Below are positions 47,788-55,541 of a DNA stretch of 64,000 nucleotides, piece after piece. Below the pieces are notes generated by a model. It was not told the DNA's origin. It saw only the letters and a program-made list of their open reading frames with translations, and did not search any database. A program made the translations under genes and the position numbers. Origin of the DNA: Acidovorax delafieldii 2AN (GTDB lineage Bacteria > Pseudomonadota > Gammaproteobacteria > Burkholderiales > Burkholderiaceae_C); assembly GCF_000175235.1 (NCBI RefSeq), contig NZ_ACQT01000005.1:1-64000 (forward strand). The letters run 5' to 3'. Within the stretch, counting starts at the first letter, position 1; each line of letters starts with the position of its first letter.

Positions 47788-48420
47788 TCAGTGCAGATGG
47801 CGCGGCCGGCGGCCACCACCGTGGCCGCCCGAGCCCGCCGGCCCGCCCGGCCCCCGAGGGGGTTTGCCGATCTCCAGCGAGTTGACCAAAGCATCGAAAC
47901 GCTGCGTGAACAGCTTGTCGATCTCAGCCACCACCCCGCCCAGTTCGGCTCCGTCGAAATGGCGCTCCATCATGTTCACAACGTCCTGCACCAGCAAATC
48001 GCGCTGCACCTGCATGATGGCAGCAGGCGTGGGGCCCACGAACAGCATCACGAAATCGTCGCGCGACTCGGTGCCGTCGTCTTCCTCGTCCTCGTCGAAA
48101 TCGGTGTCATAAAACGTCACCTCGATGGCCGCGCCCTGCTCGGCCAATTCGTTGAGACTCATGCACATCTCGTCGAGCGACTGGCGGAAATCCTCGTCAC
48201 CACGCACCGTCCAGCACATCTGCAGCAAATGCTCCTGTGGATCGAACTTGATGCCGGGCTCTTCTTCGTAGGCACTGGCAGCGCCATCGGCAAGAGAGCG
48301 GGCTCCCGCGTACTTCCAGAGGGGTTTGAGCGCGTCCTGAAGCTGGTCGAAACTGGCGTCTGCACGCAGCTGGACCTGCCCATGCACATGGATTTCAAAG
48401 GGAGCGTTGTAACTTGACAT
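47788..48420 (-). CDS. Conserved hypothetical protein
   Basis: I do not recognise a characterised family. The 210-residue soluble protein begins MSSYNAPFEIHVHGQVQLRA and has an acidic stretch (TDFDEDEEDDGTESRDDF) near the middle. It ends in a Gly/His/Arg-rich tail (GPAGSGGHGGGRRPRHLH) that may bind metal. The composition and codon use match the core genome. It lies 14 bp from the 3' end of tRNA-Leu and is transcribed in the same direction, so it may be read through from the tRNA promoter. Confidence 0.8.
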   Translation of the reverse strand: MSSYNAPFEIHVHGQVQLRADASFDQLQDALKPLWKYAGARSLADGAASAYEEEPGIKFDPQEHLLQMCWTVRGDEDFRQSLDEMCMSLNELAEQGAAIEVTFYDTDFDEDEEDDGTESRDDFVMLFVGPTPAAIMQVQRDLLVQDVVNMMERHFDGAELGGVVAEIDKLFTQRFDALVNSLEIGKPPRGPGGPAGSGGHGGGRRPRHLH

Positions 48421-48433
48421 GATTGAATCGTAG

Positions 48434-48526
48434 TGGTGCCCCGAGCCGGGGTCGAACCGGCACGCCCCTTTTCAGGAAAGCGGCGGATTTTAAGTCCGCA
48501 GTGTCTACCAATTTCACCATCGGGGC
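48434..48526 (-). tRNA. tRNA-Leu (UAA)
   Basis: On the minus strand the acceptor arms GCCCCGA and TCGGGGC close the cloverleaf, with CCA encoded. The anticodon arm GCGGA-CTTAAAA-TCCGC gives anticodon UAA. A long variable arm and the T-arm GCCGGTTCGACCCCGGC are present. Including CCA it is 93 nt. Its 3' end faces the core chromosome. Confidence 0.97.
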
Positions 48527-48641
48527 GCCGGCTGCCGAACGCACACCTGCGTCGCAGCGTAACCCGGGCTGCGTGCACACGCAATGCCCTGCCGCGTCGA
48601 TGAAGGCGCCGCCGCACAGATGGCCTTTCGCTTTCACCATG

Positions 48642-48667
48642 AAAAAAGGGAAGCCGAAGCTTCCCTT
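48642..48667 (-). terminator. Intrinsic terminator next to the att site
   Basis: On the minus strand AAGGGAAGC, loop TTCG, GCTTCCCTT and then six T. It lies 7 bp beyond the tRNA-Gly 3'-end copy, so before integration it would have ended the tRNA-Gly transcript. Confidence 0.9.
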
Positions 48668-48674
48668 GCATATT

Positions 48675-48692
48675 TGGAGCGGGAAACGAGAC
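48675..48692 (-). other. Attachment site: 18-bp copy of the 3' end of tRNA-Gly
   Basis: On the minus strand this reads GTCTCGTTTCCCGCTCCA, the last 18 nt of tRNA-Gly(GCC) with its CCA. The sequence beyond (48693 on) does not continue as tRNA-Gly, so only the 3' fragment is present. This is the direct repeat that ICEclc-family integrases leave at the end away from the integrase. Left of it is core chromosome and right of it is the ICE. Confidence 0.93.
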
Positions 48693-49520
48693 AGGCACTA
48701 GGGCGCTAAATCCTTGTTTCCCAATCACTTTCTCCGCCGCCGTGAGCAGCGAAGGCCTGAATTATAGCCTTGTTTTTCGCCCTCGGCAACAAGGTTCATC
48801 CAACAACTTCCATCAGCATCCAAGAACTGCCATTCCATCCCCTGACAACGGACGCAGAACACATCGCTACCAGAGGCCCCTCCCGGCAACGCCGTTGGCA
48901 CGTCCAGGTCTTCTCACGTCAGGAATGGCATCAGCATCGAGCGTTGAAACCGCGCTTGGTTTGATGCCGTGCGCACCACAGCGCAAGGCTGTTCGTGATG
49001 AAGGCCATGTGGCGAGCGAGGAAAGATGGGGTGCATGTTCACATCGCCTGGTCGGCTGGCAACCGTGTGGGAGCGACGCGCAACAGCCTCAAACTAGCCA
49101 CAGCCCATGATCGCTGGATGCTATATCGATATATCAGGATGCCGGAACAGGCATCACACGCGCGGCTTTCTCTATGTCCCTCTGGACGTTGAGCAACGAC
49201 TGCGACCCAGCGCGACTTGTGAAACCGTAGGGATATCAGACCATAGCGAATCGGTCTTGATGGGCTTGACGCACCCCATGACGCTGGCACCGTGAGCGCC
49301 ATTGTCGAGCGTGCTTCTTCCTTGTTACTCGACGGGCCGGCAACTGGTCGATTCTTGCACATCGAGCAAGATAGGACCACCTGTGGCGGATGCCATGATC
49401 TCGTCCGCCCACGTTCCGGGGCATCGTCCCAGGCATCAGCCACAGGCAAAACGACACAACAGCCCTTGGCAGGGCAAGAAAGGAGCCGGTGATGTAGCGC
49501 TTCCGAAAGGAGACGAAAAC
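48693..49520. other. ICE terminal non-coding region
   Basis: These 828 bp between att and the first ICE gene contain only short, unconvincing reading frames. Visible structure includes a TATATCGATATA palindrome (about 49122-49133) and an inverted repeat with arms AGACC and GGTCT (49238-49257). Either may belong to the promoter of the bisR-like gene. Confidence 0.55.
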
Positions 49521-50267
49521 ATGCACAAGGAGCCACCATTATCAAAGGTGTTCTATCGTCCCATCGAAGCTGCCATACGGTGGGCTGGGTTGCTGCGGTA
49601 CAAGGCGTCGATCCTCGCTTCGATCGCATCACCGCGGTGCCTGCCGCAGATGTTGGACTGCCCGCGATGGAACGAGTGTCGGCTGTATTCGGAACGCATC
49701 TACGACGGCATCCTCAATGCCGAACTGCCCTTCGGAAAGAACGGGATCACGCTCAATGACCCAGAGTTGGTGAGTTCACCTGATCTGACCGTCCGCCACG
49801 TCGATCTGAAACGCTGGATGCGCACCCACTATCCCGAGCATCGGCCCGGGTTCCTGTTCAGCCGCAGCGAGCGCATGGCGCATCCCTTCATCAGCCTGGA
49901 AACAGGACAGGCGATCCTGCTGGAGCGGCTCGCTCTACAGGCCGCGCTGGACCATAGCCGGCGCGAGATGCGCGAACTGCAAGCGCAACACGAAGCCTTG
50001 CTCAAGCAGTCTGCTGTGCTCCTGGCGTCCAAGCAGTGCGCGATCAGTGATCGAGCAGAGACCACGTACCTGAACATCATCGGCGGCATGCTGACGCTGA
50101 TGCTGGGTCAATCCCCATCGGGTGTGCCGTACTCCAGCTTCAAGACGCAGGAGGCAATCGTCACTGCATTGCTCGCCCACTATGGCGGCACTATGGGCAT
50201 CACGGAGCGAACCTTGAACGGCAAGTTCGCCAATGCCAGGAAGAATGTGCGTAGCGCAGCGGCGTGA
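49521..50267 (+). CDS. bisR: BisR-like regulator at the ICE end
   Basis: The 248-residue protein starts MHKEPPLSKVFYRPIEAAIR with AAAGGAG eight bases upstream. The N-terminal half contains PQMLDCPRWNECRLYSERIY and VDLKRWMRTHYPEHRPGFLF. A coiled segment (SRREMRELQAQHEALLKQSA) and a C-terminal ISLETGQ..TLNGKFANARKNV-like helical part follow. In ICEclc the gene of this size (about 250 residues) and position, between att and alpA in the same direction, is bisR. It encodes the activator of the alpA promoter that starts transfer competence. The call rests on size and position, since I cannot verify homology. Confidence 0.65.
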   Translation: MHKEPPLSKVFYRPIEAAIRWAGLLRYKASILASIASPRCLPQMLDCPRWNECRLYSERIYDGILNAELPFGKNGITLNDPELVSSPDLTVRHVDLKRWMRTHYPEHRPGFLFSRSERMAHPFISLETGQAILLERLALQAALDHSRREMRELQAQHEALLKQSAVLLASKQCAISDRAETTYLNIIGGMLTLMLGQSPSGVPYSSFKTQEAIVTALLAHYGGTMGITERTLNGKFANARKNVRSAAA

Positions 50268-50385
50268 ATTCTTCCAGCTTGTATGTGCAGTCGCGGAGAT
50301 TGCATTTGCAATGTCTTTCCGCAGCCATGTCTATTGAATAGAGGTCACGCCAACAAACGCCACTGAGCGTTCAGGAGTGACCGCC

Positions 50386-50598
50386 ATGTCGCAAGTACCT
50401 GTACTGCCACCACACGAGCGCCGCATCCTGCGGCTCGATGAAGTTGAAGCGAAGTCCGGCTTCAAACGCGCTCACATCTACAACCTGATGAAGAAGCGCC
50501 AGTTCCCGCAGGCGCTGCGACTGGGTGTGCGCGCGGTGGGCTGGGATTCGATCGAAATCGACCAGTGGATCGCCGAACGCCTCAACAACCGCACCTGA
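50386..50598 (+). CDS. alpA: AlpA-family DNA-binding protein
   Basis: This 70-residue MerR-like/AlpA regulator has ILRLDEVEAKSGFKRAHIYN followed by LMKKRQFPQALRLGVRAVGW and DSIEIDQWIAERL, the complete AlpA winged-helix pattern. The start MSQVPVLPPHERR at 50386 has CAGGAG upstream. A GTG three codons earlier is unlikely. It is the first gene of the alpA-parA-shi-bisD-bisC operon. Confidence 0.9.
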   Translation: MSQVPVLPPHERRILRLDEVEAKSGFKRAHIYNLMKKRQFPQALRLGVRAVGWDSIEIDQWIAERLNNRT

Positions 50599-50641
50599 CC
50601 CGTTCTCCCTCGGATTTCCCCATTCCCAGACGGAGAGCGCC

Positions 50642-51517
50642 ATGCAGGTTGTATCCATCATCTCGACCAAGGGCGGCGTCGGCAAAACGACCACCGCCGC
50701 CAACCTCGGCGGACTGGCCGCCGACGCGGGCCTGCGCGTGCTGCTGCTCGACCTCGACGTACAGCCCACCTTGTCCTCCTACTATGAGCTGGCCCGCCGC
50801 GCATCGGGCGGCATCTATGAACTGCTGGCCTTCAACGAGCGCGACCTCGGCCAACTCGTGTCCCGCACGACCATCGCCGGCCTGGACCTGGTGCTGTCCA
50901 ACGACCACCGGGGCGAGTTGAACACCTTGCTGCTGCACGCGCCAGATGGGCGCCTGCGGCTGCGGCACCTGCTGCCGGTTCTGGCGCCCCTCTACGACCT
51001 GGTGCTGATCGACACCCAGGGTGCGCGGTCGGTGCTGCTGGAGATGGCGGTGCTCGCTTCCGACGTTGCGCTGTCGCCCGTGACCCCGGAAATCCTCGCG
51101 GCGCGCGAGCTGCGGCGCGGCACCATGCAGTTGCTGGAGGACATCGCGCCGTACCGGCACCTCGGCATCGAGCCGCCGCCGCTCCACCTGCTCATCAACC
51201 GCGTCCATCCAGTGTCCACGAACGCCCGGCTGATCCAGCAGGCCCTGCGCGACCTGTTCCAGGACCACGCCGGCATCCGCGTGCTGGCCACCGACGTGCC
51301 GGCCATCGAAGCCTATCCGCGCGCCGCGACGCGCGGCCTGCCGGTGCATCGGATCGAGTACCGCCAGCCACAGGGCAGAGTCGCCCCCGCCGCGCTCGAC
51401 ACCATGCGCGATCTCGCCGCCGAATTGTTCCCGCAGTGGCAGCACCGATTTGCCACAGTGTCCGGTCGTCCGCCACACCCTCTTGAAGCCGGGAGGCCCC
51501 ATGGCGAACGCACATGA
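50642..51517 (+). CDS. parA: ParA-family ATPase of the ICE
   Basis: This 291-residue partition-type ATPase has the deviant Walker A ISTKGGVGKTTTAANLGGLA, Walker A' LLLDLDVQPTLSSYY and Walker B LVLIDTQGA. No N-terminal DNA-binding domain precedes the ATPase, so it is a small ParA. In ICEclc relatives the alpA-parA-shi operon precedes bisDC. It ends inside the shi gene (17-bp overlap). Confidence 0.94.
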   Translation: MQVVSIISTKGGVGKTTTAANLGGLAADAGLRVLLLDLDVQPTLSSYYELARRASGGIYELLAFNERDLGQLVSRTTIAGLDLVLSNDHRGELNTLLLHAPDGRLRLRHLLPVLAPLYDLVLIDTQGARSVLLEMAVLASDVALSPVTPEILAARELRRGTMQLLEDIAPYRHLGIEPPPLHLLINRVHPVSTNARLIQQALRDLFQDHAGIRVLATDVPAIEAYPRAATRGLPVHRIEYRQPQGRVAPAALDTMRDLAAELFPQWQHRFATVSGRPPHPLEAGRPHGERT

Positions 51518-51749
51518 ACTGGCCCGAGGCCACAAGCGGTTGCGCGCCCTGATCGAGTTCGCTGTCGGCGAAGGCTGGCACGTCAAGCGCACGCCCGGCG
51601 GCCACCTCAAATTCACCAAGACAGGCTGCGCCGCGATCTACACCAGTTCGACGGCCAGCGACCATCGGGCGGCCCTCAATGCCCGTGCGCAGATCCGCCG
51701 CGCCGAGCGCGAGGCCCGATCCCAAGCGCGGGGAGGCCGTCATGGCTGA
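51501..51749 (+). CDS. shi: Small Shi-like protein of the ICE with HicA-like features
   Basis: The 82-residue protein begins MANAHELARGHKRLRALIEF. It then has EGWHVKRTPGGHLKFTKTGC, a pattern reminiscent of the double-stranded-RNA-binding fold of HicA toxins (G-x-H-x-K-F). A basic helical tail (NARAQIRRAEREARSQARGG) ends it. In ICEclc the gene in this place is the small ORF called shi. It overlaps parA by 17 bp and bisD by 8 bp. A toxin function is not claimed, because only the motif similarity is visible. Confidence 0.75.
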   Translation: MANAHELARGHKRLRALIEFAVGEGWHVKRTPGGHLKFTKTGCAAIYTSSTASDHRAALNARAQIRRAEREARSQARGGRHG

Positions 51750-53400
51750 GATCACCTCCCAGCAGATGGCCGGCAAGCTGCTCGCGGCCGGGTTCGAGCG
51801 CAGCGGCCCGTCCGCCTCGGCGCTGAGCGACCCCATCGCCGACACGCCGATGGTCGTGACCCTCGACCAATTGCGTCCCTATGACCATGACCCGCGCAAG
51901 AAGCGCAATCCTGCCTATGAGGACATCAAGGCGTCCATCCGCGAGCGTGGCTTAGACGCGGCGCCGGCCATCACCCGACGGCCCGGCGAGGACCACTACA
52001 TCATCCGCAACGGCGGCAACACGCGGCTGGCCATCCTGCGCGAACTGTGGTCGGAGACCAAGGACGAGCGGTTCTTCCGCATATCGTGCCTGTTCCGGCC
52101 GTGGCCCAGCCGCGGCGAAGTCGTCATGTTGACCGGCCACTTGGCCGAGAACGAATTGCGCGGCGGCCTCACGTTCATCGAGCGCGCACTTGGCGTCGAG
52201 AAGGCGCGCGAGTTCTACGAACAGGAGAGTGGCAACACCTTGAGCCAGTCCGAACTGGCGCGCCGCCTCGCTGCGGATGGCTTTCCCGTCCAGCAGTCGC
52301 ACATCAGCCGGATGAACGACGCGGTGCGTTACCTGCTGCCCGCGATCCCCACCGTGCTCTATGGCGGCCTCGGCCGCCACCAGGTCGAACGCCTATCGGT
52401 CATGCGCAAAGCCTGCATGCTGGCATGGGAGCGCTACGCCAAGGGCCGCTCACTGGTTCAGGACTTCGACGAGTTCTTCCAGGAAGTGCTCTCGCAATTC
52501 GACGTCCAGGCCGACGAGTTCTCCGCGCAGCGCGTACAGGACGAGTTGATCGGCCAGATGGCCGAACTGCTGGGCGTCGATTACGACGTGCTCGCGCTGG
52601 ACATGACCGAATCCGAGAGCCGCCAGCGCGCCTTGGTCAGCGACCCAACGCCACCCTCGATGCCGCCGACATTGCCGGAGCCGGGAGCTGTCGCGCGTTT
52701 CCCTGCCGATACCTCGCCGCCCATCGCAGGGCCTGAGCCGGCAGCGCCGCCTGCAGGCCGACCTGCGGCCACCCCCTCCGCGCGCGAGATCGACGCGGAT
52801 GCCAGCCAGACGAGCATGGCCAGTCGGACAGCGGATGACCACCTGCTTCAGGAGCACATCGTCTCGCCCGCGCCGACGACCGAACGGCTTCAGTCCATCC
52901 AGCGCATGGTCGCCGACCAGTTGGGCGATGCGCTGCCGCCCGACTTCTCGGCGAACGTCTTGCAGTCCATCCCGGTGCAGGCCGGCGGGCTCTATCCGAT
53001 CTCCGATGTCTGGTACATCGACCCGAGCCTGGACACGCCCGAGTGCTTGCGCATCCACGTCGCGCAGTTCGCCCGCGAGATCGCGGGCGAGGCCGACCTG
53101 GACGAGTGCATCGACGACCGTCCAGACGGCATCGGCTTCGTCTGCCGTGCCCGCACCCAGGACCCGGGGCCGCTGGGCCGTGCCGTCCTGGCGCTGCTGG
53201 CGTGCCTGGCTGGTCAGCAGCCCGCCGACGTCGGCCTGGATCACGGACAAATCGTCATCGACCTGCCGGCGCTGCTGCACGGCCAAGGCGAGGCAGCTCG
53301 GCGGTTGAGCGACACCGCACTGGTCAAGCTGTTCCGGTTGCTGCGGCTGGCCCGCCGTCTGCTCGACCTGGAAACCGGCACTGCGGACGCTGGAACGTAA
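51742..53400 (+). CDS. bisD: ParB-domain regulator BisD-like
   Basis: The 552-residue protein has a ParB N-terminal domain (TLDQLRPYDHDPRKKRNPAY, then HYIIRNGGNTRLAILREL, about residues 38-105). A helix-turn-helix region (LSQSELARRLAADGFPVQQS) comes near residue 170, then a Pro-rich linker (about 295-370) and a C-terminal alpha/beta domain with LYPISDVWYIDPSLDTPECL. In ICEclc the ParB-like BisD acts with BisC as the FlhDC-like switch for transfer competence, and the domain layout fits. It is coupled to shi upstream and 15 bp from bisC. Confidence 0.85.
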   Translation: MAEITSQQMAGKLLAAGFERSGPSASALSDPIADTPMVVTLDQLRPYDHDPRKKRNPAYEDIKASIRERGLDAAPAITRRPGEDHYIIRNGGNTRLAILRELWSETKDERFFRISCLFRPWPSRGEVVMLTGHLAENELRGGLTFIERALGVEKAREFYEQESGNTLSQSELARRLAADGFPVQQSHISRMNDAVRYLLPAIPTVLYGGLGRHQVERLSVMRKACMLAWERYAKGRSLVQDFDEFFQEVLSQFDVQADEFSAQRVQDELIGQMAELLGVDYDVLALDMTESESRQRALVSDPTPPSMPPTLPEPGAVARFPADTSPPIAGPEPAAPPAGRPAATPSAREIDADASQTSMASRTADDHLLQEHIVSPAPTTERLQSIQRMVADQLGDALPPDFSANVLQSIPVQAGGLYPISDVWYIDPSLDTPECLRIHVAQFAREIAGEADLDECIDDRPDGIGFVCRARTQDPGPLGRAVLALLACLAGQQPADVGLDHGQIVIDLPALLHGQGEAARRLSDTALVKLFRLLRLARRLLDLETGTADAGT

Positions 53401-53415
53401 GCGAGGGAGGCCAAC

Positions 53416-53976
53416 ATGTCCGCACCACACCCACTCAACCAGGCCGTCATCGCCCAGGCCCTCTATGACCTGCGCAATGGGCAACTGCGCCGCTGCAAGT
53501 TGATGGGGTTTGGCGAGGAAGAACTGGATGCCCTCAAGCATCCCGCGCTGATCAGCGTGCTGGCCAACGCCAACGTCTCGTGGTGCTCCGTGACGGTCAA
53601 CCGCGAAGTGCTCCGGCGTCTGCTCAGGCAGGCGCAGGATGTGGAGAAGGAGATCGCCACGGTCGATCGCATGCTCAGGCTGGGCGCGAGCACCGAGATG
53701 GTCAGCAGGTTCTATGGTTTAACTCATCAAGAGGTGGCGCTTCGGCGCGAAATCCTCGGCCTGCCTAAGCGCAAGGGCCGGCACCCCGTTCTGGACGAGA
53801 CGCAGGACACGAAGCTGTGGCGGCAATGGAAGGCCGTGACCAGCAGCAGAAACGTCGATCTCGAAGACGAAACCTCCATCCTCGACGCCGCCATGGATCT
53901 GGCCGAAGGCATGTCGCTCCCTCTGTCGGTGGTCTGGGCCTCGATCAAGAGCTGGGTCGATCAGGGCTTGGGTTGA
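53416..53976 (+). CDS. bisC: DUF2857-family regulator BisC-like
   Basis: The 186-residue protein has ALYDLRNGQLRRCKLMGFGE, the opening of DUF2857, and a helix-turn-helix-like segment (VSRFYGLTHQEVALRREILG, then LPKRKGRHPVLDETQD). DUF2857 proteins resemble FlhC. In ICEclc BisC pairs with BisD and activates its own operon and the downstream ICE promoters in a small fraction of cells. The start is preceded by GGGAGG. Confidence 0.85.
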   Translation: MSAPHPLNQAVIAQALYDLRNGQLRRCKLMGFGEEELDALKHPALISVLANANVSWCSVTVNREVLRRLLRQAQDVEKEIATVDRMLRLGASTEMVSRFYGLTHQEVALRREILGLPKRKGRHPVLDETQDTKLWRQWKAVTSSRNVDLEDETSILDAAMDLAEGMSLPLSVVWASIKSWVDQGLG

Positions 53977-53979
53977 GCC

Positions 53980-55224
53980 ATGGCCGTGGACGACACCGCA
54001 CCACGTCGTGGCCCCGTCGCACTCGCGGACCTGTTCGACGCGGCGCTGAAGGACCTTGCGCCCAAACCCAAAGCCGACGTGCCCCCGTCCACACCCACGC
54101 CCGTCCCGGTGTCCACGGCCCCGGCGTCTGGCGATGCGTTCCTCTTCAGCGGCAACCGGCACGAGACCGTGCCGCGGCGGCTGTTCCTCGACCGCAGGCT
54201 GACACCGCTGGAGCGCAACGCCTGGCAGGTGTTCCGGCTGATGCTCAACGACGATGGTGTGACGGCATTCCCCACCTATGAGCAGTTGCGGCCCTGGCTG
54301 GCCTCGATGCCATGCGCCGGGCAGGCTTCGCACGAAACCGTGGCGCGAGCCCTGACGCTGCTGCGCCTGACCCGATGGCTGAGCCTCGTTCGGCGGCGAC
54401 GCGACCCCAAGACCGGCCGCATCCTCGGCAACCTCTATGTCCTTCATGACGAGCCGTTGACGCCCTTTGAAGCGATGCAGCTCGACGCCGACTACCTGGC
54501 GCTGGTCAGCCAGTCCCTCGGCCACGCGGCCAAGGCCGTGCAGATGGTCGGTCTGAACACGCTCAAGGAAATCGCGGAAGACCCGCTTCTGTCCGGCCGC
54601 ACACTGCCGTCACGGCTGCAGGTCCTGGCCGAACGCCTCGCCAGCCAAGGCATCACGGCGACCGAAAGTTATCCACAGCAAGAGGACATCCACGATTCCG
54701 AAGAAGGGGCTTCGAGCCTTCTTCGGAATCGTGATGACCCCACTTCGGAATCCGAAGCAGGGCCGAAACCCGCGCCAGACGCCTCTCTTCGGAATCCGAA
54801 GCAGGCCCGTACAGTACGTAGTAGTTGTATTAATGAAGTACGTACTACCGCGCAGGCGCGTGCGCTGGGCGACCTGCAATGGCCCAAGCGCTTCGCGGAA
54901 CTGAAGGCAGAGCAGCAGACAGGTGCCAGGGTGGCGTTGCAGCAGGTCGATGCCTCGCTGAGACAGGCCGTGCTGGACGAATGGGCCACACGATGCAGCA
55001 GCCACGGCATCCGCAATCCGGCTGGGTATTTGTTCGGCATTATCCAACGGGCCATCCATGGCGAGTTCAATGCCTGGGCCAAGAAGGACGCGCCATCGGT
55101 CCCCGTTCCTCCAAGCCAGCGGCCACCACCTGCACCGCCACCTCAGCCGCAGGGCAAGCCCGTGCCACCGGAAGTCGCCAAGCAGCACATCGAACGGCTG
55201 CGCAATCTGCTCGCCAGCAAGTGA
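53980..55224 (+). CDS. STY4528-like ICE replication-associated protein
   Basis: The 414-residue protein starts 3 bp after bisC. After a Pro-rich lead it has a winged-helix-like region (PRRLFLDRRLTPLERNAWQV, SHETVARALTLLRLTRWLSL, RRRDPKTGRILGNLYVLHDE). A variable Ser/Glu-rich linker (about residues 225-290), a helical C-terminal domain (LDEWATRCSSHGIRNPAGYL) and a Pro-rich tail follow. This matches the STY4528 family called pathogenicity-island replication protein. The linker is encoded by the repeat cluster at 54669-54846, so DNA structure and not protein function may constrain that part. Confidence 0.83.
   Translation: MAVDDTAPRRGPVALADLFDAALKDLAPKPKADVPPSTPTPVPVSTAPASGDAFLFSGNRHETVPRRLFLDRRLTPLERNAWQVFRLMLNDDGVTAFPTYEQLRPWLASMPCAGQASHETVARALTLLRLTRWLSLVRRRRDPKTGRILGNLYVLHDEPLTPFEAMQLDADYLALVSQSLGHAAKAVQMVGLNTLKEIAEDPLLSGRTLPSRLQVLAERLASQGITATESYPQQEDIHDSEEGASSLLRNRDDPTSESEAGPKPAPDASLRNPKQARTVRSSCINEVRTTAQARALGDLQWPKRFAELKAEQQTGARVALQQVDASLRQAVLDEWATRCSSHGIRNPAGYLFGIIQRAIHGEFNAWAKKDAPSVPVPPSQRPPPAPPPQPQGKPVPPEVAKQHIERLRNLLASK
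54669..54846. other. Candidate replication origin inside the STY4528-like gene
   Basis: A perfect DnaA box TTATCCACA (54669-54677) comes first. A 17-bp inverted repeat with arms CACGATTCCGAAGAAGG and CCTTCTTCGGAATCGTG (54691-54733) follows. Then come two perfect CTTCGGAATCCGAAG palindromes (54743-54757 and 54787-54801). Their 10-bp core CTTCGGAATC recurs at 54721, 54743 and 54787, steps of 22 and 44 bp. An AT-rich palindromic block with arms AGTACGTA/TACGTACT (54813-54846) ends it. This is the layout of an iteron-type origin. Function is inferred. Confidence 0.55.
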
Positions 55225-55269
55225 GAAGGCCTGCAAGGCGGCGCAAGTAGATGTCCATGGCCGCCGGTA

Positions 55270-55292
55270 GAGCTATCCCCTGGGGATAGTTC
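55270..55292. repeat. ICE palindrome copy 1
   Basis: Arms GAGCTATCCCC and GGGGATAGTTC around one T. There is one mismatch between the arms. Confidence 0.85.
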
Positions 55293-55401
55293 CACTGCCG
55301 AGCACGGCGCGGAGCAGTCGCAGGTCCGCCATCGACCATCTGTCACAGAGTCAGTGTTGTCCGCCCCGATCCCGGCGTGCAGCGTTCCTTGGCGCTCCAT
55401 G

Positions 55402-55424
55402 GAGCTATCCCCAGGGGATAGCTC
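55402..55424. repeat. ICE palindrome copy 2
   Basis: Arms GAGCTATCCCC and GGGGATAGCTC around one A. The arms are perfectly complementary. It is 132 bp from copy 1 and about 118 bp before the PFL_4669-like start. Confidence 0.88.
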
Positions 55425-55541
55425 GCGCCGCATGCACCCGCCGCGCCCTGAACCGGGGACTGGCGGGTTTCGGTTTGTTGACTGACTGCCTTCCGCTTCC
55501 TGCCGAAGCTGGCCGCTCTTTTCCAACAACGAGCGGACACC

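Larger units (their letters stand above)
55225..55541 (+). promoter_or_regulatory. Promoter region of the PFL_4669-inrR-ssb unit with two palindromes
   Basis: These 317 bp hold no gene. Two copies of a long palindrome lie here (55270-55292 and 55402-55424). In ICEclc the Pinr promoter sits in the same place and is switched on only in transfer-competent cells. Confidence 0.7.

Noticed and set aside
48434-48526. tRNA-Leu as the ICE integration site
   Set aside because: Its 3' end faces the core chromosome and the tRNA is intact on that side. The ICE border instead matches tRNA-Gly at 48675.
48742-49110. Possible small gene in the ICE terminal region
   Set aside because: It has no ribosome binding site, odd composition and no resemblance to known ICE genes. 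The region fits a non-coding ICE end.
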